Below, piece after piece: positions 43,070-50,503 of a DNA stretch of 64,000 nucleotides. The stretch is from Effusibacillus lacus. Its GTDB lineage: Bacteria > Bacillota > Bacilli > Tumebacillales > Effusibacillaceae. The notes beneath the pieces were generated by a model. It searched no databases. It had not been told where the DNA came from and worked only from the letters and a program-made list of their open reading frames with translations. Both the position numbers and the translations under genes were made by a program. The stretch's first letter is position 1. Each line of letters begins with the position of its first letter. The stretch is taken from positions 1 to 64,000 of the forward strand of contig NZ_BDUF01000121.1 in NCBI RefSeq assembly GCF_002335525.1. Direction: 5' to 3'.

Positions 43070-43135
43070 AAGATATCGCCTCTTTCCCAAAACCAAATTT
43101 ACTTTCTTCAAGCATATGATACTTTTGGTTCATTA

Positions 43136-43240
43136 TCAACATGTCAATTGAAATAGTTCCAAGGGATCAGCATACATCCTGGCCAGCTCAATCAATCCTG
43201 CTCTGGACCATTCAACCCTATCGGCAGTAATAAATTTCAT
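43136..43240 (-). pseudogene. Deletion copy of the small cassette gene
   Basis: This 34-codon frame begins MKFITA like the 52-residue gene at 41506, then jumps to RVEWSRAGLIELA, which in the first copy lies in another frame after the stop. An internal deletion of about 150 bases fused them. The upstream ribosome region (GGACGGTGACC) is weakened. Confidence 0.6.
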
Positions 43241-43321
43241 TTCCGGTCACCGTCCTTTTGTTTATTATACATATTTAATCCAGAGGAGCGAGGAGTCCTC
43301 TACCCCCAGCACACAGTTGTT

Positions 43322-43429
43322 GATTATGAGGCGTTGGAAAAAATTTGGCGTGAGGTGGTCGGCGAACCATGCCAATGGATTAGACGTTGCGAGGTGGATG
43401 GGGGCCTTCAAGATTTCTCGTTTTGTTAA
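43322..43429 (+). pseudogene. C-terminal gene remnant, copy 2
   Basis: 35 codons (DYEALEKIWREVVGEPCQW..., ending FSFC) and a stop, with no start. It is homologous in frame to the remnant at 40389. It lies inside DNA present here but absent from the parallel cassette near 41.7 kb, so it was inserted or has been lost there. Confidence 0.5.
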
Positions 43430-43433
43430 ACAA

Positions 43434-43495
43434 CGTTGTGGGTATGAACTGGGTTGCGGGTACTGACTGGGTTGCGGGTACTGACTGGGTTGCGG
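43434..43495. repeat. 18-bp minisatellite
   Basis: GGGTTGCGGGTACTGACT is repeated head to tail (43451 and 43469), with a variant unit before and a half unit after. Non-coding. The rest of 43241-43580 shows only the remnant at 43322. Confidence 0.85.
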
Positions 43496-43580
43496 ATTCG
43501 GCTTAAAATCGGCTCCCGAAACCGAGAGCTGCCCCCTGCCCCAAATGCGAACGAAAAGGCGGCATAAAGGTGACGGTAAC

Positions 43581-43768
43581 AGTAAGACTGTTTTCCAGTC
43601 TTATTTTGCCGATTTCAGAGGAACTTCTCAAAATAGGACTGTTTTTCCGTCCTATATACCAGATTAGGGGTACCCACCCCGAGATCTCCCCGAATAGAAC
43701 TGGAAATCAGTTCTATTGATTGGGTATCCATCGAAAAATCAATTATAAGACTGTCAATCAGACCTATT
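43581..43768. repeat. Four-palindrome element, copy C
   Basis: Modules lie at 43581-43605, 43632-43656, 43693-43717 and 43744-43768, offsets 0, 51, 112 and 163, the same as copy B. The modules have AATAGGACTG/CAGTCCTAT-type arms. In module 3 the stem is AATAGAACTG/CAGTTCTATT, while copy B has AATAGAACTG/CAGTCCTATT. Confidence 0.85.
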
Positions 43769-43863
43769 TTTCCCCAATTTGACCGGAGTGCACCACAATA
43801 GGGGATCCAGGCGGCACTTTCAATTTTTTTGACAGTATCTTGCGGTATACTGAATAGTAAGAA

Positions 43864-43962
43864 ATGACCAAAGCCAACCTGATTGCATTGCAGGATCTGC
43901 AGAATGCTTCAAGTAAAGAGGTAAAGGAAAAAGGGATAACTGAAGAAGGTTTGTTGGAGTAG
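43864..43962 (+). pseudogene. AbrB antitoxin remnant, copy 2
   Basis: 32 codons starting MTKANLIALQDLQNASSKEV and ending EEGLLE. It has the same deletion joint as the remnant at 42089 (promoter tail fused to mid-gene), so the deletion preceded the duplication of the cassette. The DNA-binding domain is absent. Confidence 0.75.
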
Positions 43963-43995
43963 GTTGTCAGAGTCCTAATCTTTGAAAAGCCCTTT

Positions 43996-44193
43996 TTACA
44001 ATCTCATCTGTAATATACTTAGGATTATTACGCTATCCGGCTCTATAATTTTACTCCCCAATTCAACACAATCGCTTTCAGCAAGCTCTTTGATTTCGTT
44101 TACTACAGGGGAGGCCAAGACTATTTGCCCAACATGCTTACAAATTATTTTTAAATGCAAATGGGTGCTATAGTTTAGGATTAACTTCGCCAC
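43996..44193 (-). pseudogene. Probable PIN-domain toxin fragment
   Basis: About 65 codons; the stretch KHVGQIVLASPVVNEIKELAESDCVELG resembles the middle of PIN-domain ribonucleases (I-x-x-x-x-V-x-x-E-I). The N-terminal catalytic Asp motif and the C-terminal part are missing, and it lacks a good start. Next to antitoxin relics, so it is likely the other half of a decayed toxin-antitoxin locus. Assignment is weak. Confidence 0.35.
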
Positions 44194-44388
44194 AACTTGT
44201 TCTCTGTTTTTTCTCTTTCTTCTCTTTCTTTTTTGGCCGCTATTCTCGTCTATTTCAACCAGAAAAAAACTATAAAAGCGTCTAAGAACGGGCTATACAT
44301 TGTGGACGACACTTGCGTTTTTAACAGCCACCTGTGGTATACTGAAAAGTAAAGAAAGTAAGAATGTAAAGAAAAGGGGGATACGATC

Positions 44389-44652
44389 ATGGAAGTATCA
44401 AGAATCAGTTCCAAGGGGCAAGTTACAATTCCCAAATCGATTCGTGACAGGCTTGAGTTAAACGAAGGGGATCGCGTTGCCTTCATTGAAGAGAATGGCA
44501 AGGTGGTCATAACCAAAGCCAGCTTAGTTGCGTTGCGAAATCTGCAGGATGCTTTAAGTAAAGAGGCAAAGGAAAAAGGAATCACTGAAGAAGATTTGTT
44601 AGAGGAGTTGAAGAAAGTTCGGGAGGAAATGTGGAATGAACAAAACAAATAA
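44389..44652 (+). CDS. AbrB/SpoVT-type antitoxin without adjacent toxin
   Basis: 87 residues. The N-terminal swapped-hairpin AbrB domain reads MEVSRISSKGQVTIPKSIRD, then LELNEGDRVAFIEENGKVVI; the helical C-terminus would bind a toxin. GGGGGATACGATC precedes the ATG. The upstream region shares TATACTGAAAAGTAAAGAAAG with the antitoxin at 45087. The gene downstream is convergent, so no toxin follows it; it is probably an orphan paralogue that may bind the neighbouring PIN toxin or its operator. Confidence 0.85.
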   Translation: MEVSRISSKGQVTIPKSIRDRLELNEGDRVAFIEENGKVVITKASLVALRNLQDALSKEAKEKGITEEDLLEELKKVREEMWNEQNK

Positions 44653-44668
44653 CGGGTTACTAGCTTGC

Positions 44669-45106
44669 TTATTTTATGTATCCAAAATACCTCAAAAATT
44701 CAGCCGGTGTATATACCGCAAAATATTCACGAATTTCTTTTGTGTGAAAGTCCTGATCTCCGGAAATGAGAATGTCGGGCTGGGCAATAACGGCTGACAC
44801 CAGGATGGGAATATCCTTATCATCACGGATATAAGGGGCTTTGAATGCGGACAAGTCTGACGGGGTATACGCTAATTCAAACTCAAGCCGAGATAATAAC
44901 CGGTCCCACTCTGCCATTTTATTTGGAAACCGCATACTCAAAACCTTTGATACTTCCGTTATTGAATGACTACATATGATCAGCCTATGTTCTTCTGAAA
45001 GGGTGAGCAATAGCTTTAACGATAGCGTCTTGTCTGTTTGAATAGCGGATATGAGTACGTTTGAGTCGACAAATACCCTCATCGCATTATTTTTTGTACC
45101 GCTCAT
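44669..45106 (-). CDS. PIN-domain toxin (VapC-like ribonuclease)
   Basis: 145 residues. It has the PIN acidic residues: VDSNVLISA (Asp), SITEVSKVL (Glu), RDDKDIPILVSAV (Asp) and LISGDQDF (Asp). These bind Mg/Mn and cut RNA, often tRNA, when the antitoxin is lost. The ATG at 45106 has GGAGG 9 bases upstream and overlaps the antitoxin gene by 20 bp. The order antitoxin-toxin is the usual one. It sits in debris-rich DNA, fitting a mobile module. Confidence 0.88.
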   Translation of the reverse strand: MSGTKNNAMRVFVDSNVLISAIQTDKTLSLKLLLTLSEEHRLIICSHSITEVSKVLSMRFPNKMAEWDRLLSRLEFELAYTPSDLSAFKAPYIRDDKDIPILVSAVIAQPDILISGDQDFHTKEIREYFAVYTPAEFLRYFGYIK

Positions 45107-45353
45107 TCCACATTTCCTCCCGGACTTTTTCTAAATCATTTAGCAGATCCTCTCCAGTTATTCCTTTGGCTTCAGCCTCTTTAGCAACGGACTCAAAAAA
45201 CTCTCTTAAAGCAATAGTACTTGATTTTGTGATGATAATTTTGCCGTTCTCTTCAATAAATGCAACCTTATCCCCTGCGTCAAGCTTCAACCGTTCTCTA
45301 ATCGACTTAGGGATCGTAACCTGCCCCTTTGAACTAATACGTGATACTTCCAT
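45087..45353 (-). CDS. AbrB-type antitoxin of the PIN toxin
   Basis: 88 residues. The AbrB-type DNA-binding hairpin reads MEVSRISSKGQVTIPKSIRE, then LDAGDKVAFIEENGKIII, with an acidic helical tail for binding the toxin. The start at 45353 follows AAAGGTGGAG; a Met four residues earlier lacks the spacing. It is strongly similar to the convergent antitoxin at 44389 (identical first 19 residues). The pair would repress their own promoter. Confidence 0.88.
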   Translation of the reverse strand: MEVSRISSKGQVTIPKSIRERLKLDAGDKVAFIEENGKIIITKSSTIALREFFESVAKEAEAKGITGEDLLNDLEKVREEMWNERYKK

Positions 45354-45458
45354 ATACGACTCCACCTTTCTTTCAAAATCATACTTTCTTTACTTTTCAG
45401 CATACCACAGAAACGTCCCTCGAACACCTTTTTGTAATGAAGCGAAATCCTCTGAAAA

Positions 45459-45497
45459 ACCCCGCCAGCCCCTGTAAACTCCACAGCTACCGGCGAG
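45459..45497 (-). terminator. Terminator behind the stalk-domain fragment
   Basis: A hairpin (CGCC...CTGT / ACAG...GGCG) is followed by GGGTTTTTC on the minus strand. It is the twin of the terminator at 48029, carried over with the duplicated gene end. Confidence 0.6.
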
Positions 45498-45524
45498 GAT
45501 CTCTTCCACCAAGAATTTTTGTTC

Positions 45525-45872
45525 CTACTTTGTAAATATATCCACCCTATTGGCTGCGCCATCCCATTCCACCTTCGCCCCCAACGCTTCACTCACAAAC
45601 CGCACGGGGACTAGCGTGCGGTCGTTTAGGGTAATTGGTTCCACATCCAGCGGTATCGACTTACCATCCTTCCTGGCCACTTTCGACCCGACCTGCAGTG
45701 TAACGGTGGTTTTGCCTTTGACAGCCGTAACCGTCTGCGTGCTGCCTTCCCACTCCACCTTACTTCCCAACTTCTCGAAAATCACTCGTAGCGGCACCAG
45801 AACCCGATCCTTCGTCTTGATCGGAGGCTGGTCGAAGCTCAACGGTTCCCCGTCCAGCCATACGGTTATCAC
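45525..45872 (-). pseudogene. Duplicated stalk domain of the glucosaminidase gene
   Basis: 115 codons encoding only a copper-amine-oxidase-N domain (VLVPLRVIFEKLGSKVEWEG; LVPVRFVSEALGAKVEWDG). It matches the last 114 residues of the glucosaminidase gene at 48095 with five differences, and the DNA match extends through the terminator. There is no signal peptide and no convincing ribosome site, so it is the 3' fragment left by a recent duplication. If translated it would stay in the cytoplasm. Confidence 0.8.
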
Positions 45873-45978
45873 ATTGCTTCTCCAGGATCACTTTCCGGGA
45901 GGTTTCGTCCCGTACGGCTGTGTCAAACTTGAGTCAACTTAAAGTGGGTCTTGTTGCAAGATCCGGCTTGTTGTTGAA

Positions 45979-46611
45979 TCAACTTTTTTTCCATTGTTTC
46001 AGCACCTGAACCAAGTGGTGTACAGTGGTTGAAGGTTTATTCGCTTCAGGATTAAAGGATGGATACAGACCCAATAGCCTGTCAGCATTTCGAATGGCCG
46101 TTTCTTGATTGCCTTTAACCAAAAGATATTCATAGATCTTGGGGTCATTCTTTTGATATTTAAAACCAAGGCGTGCAGACAATTTATCCTTGTAATCCTC
46201 CCGTGTTATCCCACTGTTCAGGAATTCAAAATGAAGAACGTACCACAATTCAAAAGCTTCATTCGAATAAGCGACTTTAAAACCATAACTGTCAGCTTTT
46301 TGCAATGCAGCATTAAATCTTTGTTTTGGAAAATTATCTCGATCAAATACACACCACACTTGATCGTATACTTTTCCCTCTTTTTTAGCCTTATTTCTTT
46401 CTACTTTGGCCCTTTCCACTACAGTTAACGGATCTCCGCCGATTCCCACCACATCAACATTTGTTAGTCGAAAACCTTGAAAGTAAAGCGGTTCTGATTG
46501 TGTTCCTTCACAAACAATCAAAATAAGATCTCTATCGTTTCCTCTTTGCGCCACTCTTCTTCGGTAGTCTTTCCTAGTCTTTCTTTTCTTGAATAAATCG
46601 TCACTCCCCAT
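45979..46611 (-). CDS. RloB-family Toprim-like protein (AbiLii-like)
   Basis: 210 residues. LILIVCEGTQSEPLYFQGF (Glu motif) and QVWCVFDRDNFPKQRF (DxD-like motif) match RloB, a Toprim-related nuclease family. NEAFELWYVLHFEF is the usual third motif. The start at 46611 has AAGGAGG 9 bases upstream and overlaps the ATPase gene by 11 bp. RloB proteins pair with RloA-type ATPases in restriction-linked islands and in the lactococcal AbiL abortive infection system. It would degrade nucleic acid or tRNA on phage infection; that part is inferred. Confidence 0.88.
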   Translation of the reverse strand: MGSDDLFKKRKTRKDYRRRVAQRGNDRDLILIVCEGTQSEPLYFQGFRLTNVDVVGIGGDPLTVVERAKVERNKAKKEGKVYDQVWCVFDRDNFPKQRFNAALQKADSYGFKVAYSNEAFELWYVLHFEFLNSGITREDYKDKLSARLGFKYQKNDPKIYEYLLVKGNQETAIRNADRLLGLYPSFNPEANKPSTTVHHLVQVLKQWKKS

Positions 46612-47902
46612 TATGGACATCCTCCTTGGCTTCATCATAAAAATGGAAGTGTCCAATGTAGGGAATCGACCCGTATTTACCCAACAAATAATCCTTCTCA
46701 TAAGATGCATCATTTCTGACATTGTAATCTACAAGAGAATACAAATCAGTTGCTCCATAATCATCTTTCTCGGTAAACCAGATCTGATCTCTTCTAAAGT
46801 AAAGTCTGCTTAACAAGTTTGTGTCATGGGAATTAAAGATTAACTGTGCATTCTTCGGATTATGGTCGTTTGAATGGAACAACTGAATAATGAACCTAGT
46901 TAACAATGGGTGCAGCTTGGCATCCAATTCATCAACAACAAGAATTTTACCGTTATTTAGAGAATCAATAATCGGACCAAACAAAGAAAATAACTTTTTG
47001 GTTCCCTCGGATTCATGCTCGAACAACTGAAATTTTTCATAGCCAACGATATTTTTGTCATGATCATATTTTTTGTGTAGAGTGTTAAGGGTTAAATTCC
47101 TGATCCTAACCGCCAATTCCGGACTATTAGCAATTGGGGCAAACTTTTTAAGCACATCCTCCAAAACAAATTTGGGAACATCATCTTCATCATCAGTTTC
47201 GATATCGTCAATTCCTAAATTAGCGGAGTGCATGAGGTTAATAAATAGTTTTTTGAAATCTTCATCTTTGAGTTTTCGTCTAGTGTAATCAAAATAATTA
47301 TCTTCAAGACCGGAAATAATGTTAAATGTTCCAAACCATTCAAGGATTTTTGTAGAGATTTTCCCTTTAAAATTAGCAACCACAGACAGAAAGAGGGCAT
47401 TATTTCTTGTTCTGTCTTCCAAGCCGTGGCCTTCCTTGAATCCCTTCGAGATCTTAAACTCTTCTCCAGCACGTGTAAAAAGCTCAATTTCTGTGCTTTT
47501 TGGCATATAAAATAGCCATTCATTCTTGACTTCTTGATAATCAACCTCAAACCCATATCTGTATAAGACGTTCTCATGAAAGAATACAATCTCAAAATGA
47601 CTCGGTTTATCATATGTTTCCGTACTTAAACGAAAGCTTTCCACACCTTCAATTTCTTCACCAAATTGACCTTCTTTGGATGAGTTTCTAATGAATTTGC
47701 GCATGAAACTCATTGCTTTAAAAAGATTGCTTTTACCACTCGCATTTGCACCATAAACAACGCAACTCTTCAACAATCTTAGATCTTTATGCACTTCAAA
47801 CACGTTAGTGTCTCGATGTTCTCTGATTGATGAAGCTACCATGCTTAATGTAACAACTTCTTTAAATGACAAAAAGTTGCCAACGCTAAACTGTACCAGC
47901 AT
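46601..47902 (-). CDS. RloA-family ATPase (AbiLi-like)
   Basis: 433 residues. The AAA15/21-type ATPase has Walker A VVYGANASGKSNLFKAM (about 49-65), a signature-like ESEGTKKLFSLFGP, Walker B ILVVDELDAKLHPLL and switch His FNSHDTNLL. The N-terminus (VQFSVGNFLSFKEVVTLSM) is typical for RloA/AbiLi. The start at 47902 follows GGAGGTG. It is followed by and overlaps rloB, giving a complete two-gene module, probably phage defence by abortive infection. Confidence 0.9.
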   Translation of the reverse strand: MLVQFSVGNFLSFKEVVTLSMVASSIREHRDTNVFEVHKDLRLLKSCVVYGANASGKSNLFKAMSFMRKFIRNSSKEGQFGEEIEGVESFRLSTETYDKPSHFEIVFFHENVLYRYGFEVDYQEVKNEWLFYMPKSTEIELFTRAGEEFKISKGFKEGHGLEDRTRNNALFLSVVANFKGKISTKILEWFGTFNIISGLEDNYFDYTRRKLKDEDFKKLFINLMHSANLGIDDIETDDEDDVPKFVLEDVLKKFAPIANSPELAVRIRNLTLNTLHKKYDHDKNIVGYEKFQLFEHESEGTKKLFSLFGPIIDSLNNGKILVVDELDAKLHPLLTRFIIQLFHSNDHNPKNAQLIFNSHDTNLLSRLYFRRDQIWFTEKDDYGATDLYSLVDYNVRNDASYEKDYLLGKYGSIPYIGHFHFYDEAKEDVHNGE

Positions 47903-48028
47903 AGTACACCTCCGAAAATTTCTCATTATATAGTTCTATATTATACATTTACGAAAAAAAATAAACAGTTTTCGAGAAAAATTCTCCAAATCAGGGTACT
48001 GCCCACTATTATCTTAGGAATTGAAAAA

Positions 48029-48067
48029 CCCCCGCCAGCACCTGTAAACTCTACAGCTACCGACGAG
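48029..48067 (-). terminator. Terminator of the glucosaminidase gene
   Basis: The hairpin around CTGTA/TACAG is followed by GGGGGTTTTTC on the minus strand, 28 bases past the stop codon. Confidence 0.65.
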
Positions 48068-48094
48068 GATCTCTTCCACCGAGAATTTTTGTTC

Positions 48095-49822
48095 CTACTT
48101 TGTAAATATATTCACCCTATTGGCAGCGCCATCCCACTCCACCTTCGCCCCCAACGCTTCACTCACAAACCGCACGGGGACTAGCGTGCGGTCGTTTAGA
48201 GTAATTGGCTCCACATCCAGCGGTATCGACTTACCATCCTTCTTGGCCACTTTCGAACCGACCTGCAGCGTAACGATGGTTTTGCCTTTGACAGCAGTGA
48301 CCGTTTGCGTGCTGCCTTCCCACTCCACTTTGCTTCCCAACTTCTCGAAAATCACTCGCAGCGGCACCAGTACCCGATCATTCGTCTTGATCGGCGGTTG
48401 GTCAAAGCTCAACAGTTCCCCGTCCAACCATACGGTAATCACATTGGAACTGCCGGGCAAACCGGATCTGCTGCCCAAGACCCCCGAGGGATCTTGTACC
48501 GGATTCGCAACAGCGATCCCCGTGATATAATCCCCAAACACCCATCCAATTTGGTCATTCACCTTCACCTGGTACCAGTTCTTCTTGCTCTTGCCGAGTA
48601 CAGTCACTTTCTGGCCGCCCGGCAGCATCCCATACTTTTGCGCCGAGGTCGACGGAAGAGCACGGAAGTTCACCTCTTCCGACGTTACAGCAAAGGTACC
48701 CGCCGGAAATGCTTGCGCCAAAGTCGTATCAATCGGTTCCTGCACAGGCCCCGCCGGTTTCGCAGCCACAATCGGCAAGGGTCGCGAATTGGCATAGTCC
48801 TTCGCATTGTAGGGACGGATTCGCTCCATGATGCCGGCGATTTTTTCCGCCCAGTAGGGGTCGGTTGCATAGTACACGTTCATGCCGTCCAGCGTGGAAG
48901 CTTTCTGGTACCACTTGCCGGAAGGGCTCAAATATTGGGTGGCGACAAAATAAGCCTCGTACAGGATCGAGTCCTCCATCGTCTTGAAATAAGCCGAGGA
49001 GCCATAAGGGTCAGAATCGTACGCCATATAGCCGAACAGATTGTTCTTGTCCCGTGCAATCTGCGACAAGCCAAAGTCACTTTCATGAATCGCATGAGAC
49101 GCCAGATAGAGGGCATTCACCCCGTATTGTTTCTGGGCATTGAGAAAAATCTGGCCTTTCCCAACCAAGGGACTATTGGGGCGACTGGAGCTGATGAACC
49201 GGTCGATGTCAGCTGCCGAAATGGGAGCCTGGTAGCGCAGATCCAACGTCACGTAAGCAGGCACATGGGTGCCCACCTTCTTGTCCCCGTCCGGGTCCCG
49301 ACGATAGAATTGATAGTTCGCATCCCGCACATACACAGCACCTGTTCTCAGGAAAGAAGGCGCAGTGCCCACTAGGAAAGAGGCCGACCGTTTCTCGGGA
49401 GTCCCCAAAACATGATACAGCTTTCCGTCTTTCACTTCATAGAAATTCGGATCTTTCGGATGCTGTTCGATCCGCAATACCGTTTGATCAGCGGGAGTCT
49501 TCGGAACGACATATTCTCCGAAAACCCAGCCCGTCTGCCCATTCACCCGTACTTGCCACCAATTGTCTTGATTCTTCTGCAGCAGTTCGACTACTGTGCC
49601 CGGCGGCAGTGTCGTAAGTATCGAAAAAGTGGTTCCCGGCCCCTGCCGCAAATTGACAATGTCGTTTATTACACCCTGCTGCACGGTATTTACTTGCTTA
49701 CCCTCAGCCCCATACGCAGTCGCTGCCCCGAAAGGCACCCCAGTAGATGCCAAAATAGTACTCAATGCGAGTATGACAAACGGAATCTTCCGTTCAGACC
49801 GCCTGTTCCCTCTCCGCCGCAT
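48095..49822 (-). CDS. Secreted glucosaminidase with SH3 and stalk domains
   Basis: 575 residues: signal peptide (about 10-38); SH3 domain 1 (45-106, VNLRQGPGTTFSILTTLP); an N-acetylglucosaminidase domain (about 205-345) with the catalytic Glu247 in ASHAIHESDFGLSQIARDKN; SH3 domain 2 (about 380-440); and a C-terminal stalk domain (about 465-575). It should cut N-acetylglucosamine linkages in peptidoglycan outside the cell, like LytG-type autolysins. The ATG at 49822 follows GGGGAGGAC; the longer frame would need a TTG. Its 3' third has been copied to 45525. Confidence 0.92.
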   Translation of the reverse strand: MRRRGNRRSERKIPFVILALSTILASTGVPFGAATAYGAEGKQVNTVQQGVINDIVNLRQGPGTTFSILTTLPPGTVVELLQKNQDNWWQVRVNGQTGWVFGEYVVPKTPADQTVLRIEQHPKDPNFYEVKDGKLYHVLGTPEKRSASFLVGTAPSFLRTGAVYVRDANYQFYRRDPDGDKKVGTHVPAYVTLDLRYQAPISAADIDRFISSSRPNSPLVGKGQIFLNAQKQYGVNALYLASHAIHESDFGLSQIARDKNNLFGYMAYDSDPYGSSAYFKTMEDSILYEAYFVATQYLSPSGKWYQKASTLDGMNVYYATDPYWAEKIAGIMERIRPYNAKDYANSRPLPIVAAKPAGPVQEPIDTTLAQAFPAGTFAVTSEEVNFRALPSTSAQKYGMLPGGQKVTVLGKSKKNWYQVKVNDQIGWVFGDYITGIAVANPVQDPSGVLGSRSGLPGSSNVITVWLDGELLSFDQPPIKTNDRVLVPLRVIFEKLGSKVEWEGSTQTVTAVKGKTIVTLQVGSKVAKKDGKSIPLDVEPITLNDRTLVPVRFVSEALGAKVEWDGAANRVNIFTK

Positions 49823-49850
49823 AGAAAAAAAGTCCTCCCCCGGCAAATTC

Positions 49851-49866
49851 TTCTAGTCTACTAGAA
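49851..49866. promoter_or_regulatory. Palindrome upstream of the glucosaminidase
   Basis: TTCTAGT/ACTAGAA with a central CT lies 29-44 bases before the start codon. It may be an operator or a leader hairpin. The core TAGT-N2-ACTA is shared with the palindrome at 23530. Confidence 0.35.
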
Positions 49867-49888
49867 TTCGCCGGAAGACGACAATTTC

Positions 49889-50503
49889 CTACATTAAATA
49901 CTTTATCCAATATACAATTAATTTGGCCCATTCAGTCAAGACCGTCTGTTGTTTCTCCGGATCCTTCCACCATTTGTCCAGACTATTGTGTACTTTGTCC
50001 GCAGCAGCCGCATAACTCAACTGAACTCCTGACCCTTCAAACACTTTTTCAAATACCATTTTCGTTCTACGAGAGTGCCAGTTGGTAGTAACTATAATTG
50101 CGGACTTCCAACCCTTGTCCAATAGAATTTGTTTTGTAAACAAAGCATTTTCATAAGTACTTCGTGACCGGTCTTCAATATAGATGGAAGCCTCGGGAAC
50201 TCCCAGCTGTTTGGCCAAGGCAGTCATCTCATTAACGGAACGAATTCGCCACGAAAGGTCTGTGCCATCAGAAAACAGCAACTGAGGTGCATAGCCTTCT
50301 TTATAAAGTTTGACTGCTCTTTCCGTTCGTTCACCCTTGCGTTCTCCCCCAAGCACTATGATCACATCACTTGGAGTCGCATTCTCTTGAATTGCCAAAT
50401 GTTCCGCCAGAGCGGGCAACCAGGAATCTCTAAAAAAAGTGGCCGCCAGAATAATTGACAGGACAAGGATAACCGCTGCTTTCCGCTTCTTCATGAATAT
50501 CAT
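49889..50503 (-). CDS. YdcF/DUF218 family protein
   Basis: 204 residues: a membrane anchor (about 8-24), then the DUF218 fold with DVIIVLGGERKGERTERAVKLY, SIYIEDRSRSTYENA and ATIIVTTNWHSRRTKMVFE-like motifs (seen: SAIIVTTNWHSRRTKMVFE). Members (SanA, YdcF, ElyC) affect envelope integrity and polysaccharide synthesis; the enzymatic reaction is unclear. The start at 50503 shares ATGA with the end of the dehydratase gene; an ATG three codons later is possible. Last gene of the exopolysaccharide operon. Confidence 0.82.
   Translation of the reverse strand: MIFMKKRKAAVILVLSIILAATFFRDSWLPALAEHLAIQENATPSDVIIVLGGERKGERTERAVKLYKEGYAPQLLFSDGTDLSWRIRSVNEMTALAKQLGVPEASIYIEDRSRSTYENALFTKQILLDKGWKSAIIVTTNWHSRRTKMVFEKVFEGSGVQLSYAAAADKVHNSLDKWWKDPEKQQTVLTEWAKLIVYWIKYLM

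Noticed and set aside
43982-44173. 63-residue plus-strand frame
   Set aside because: Opposite the PIN-like remnant, which has the more protein-like sequence; no ribosome site.
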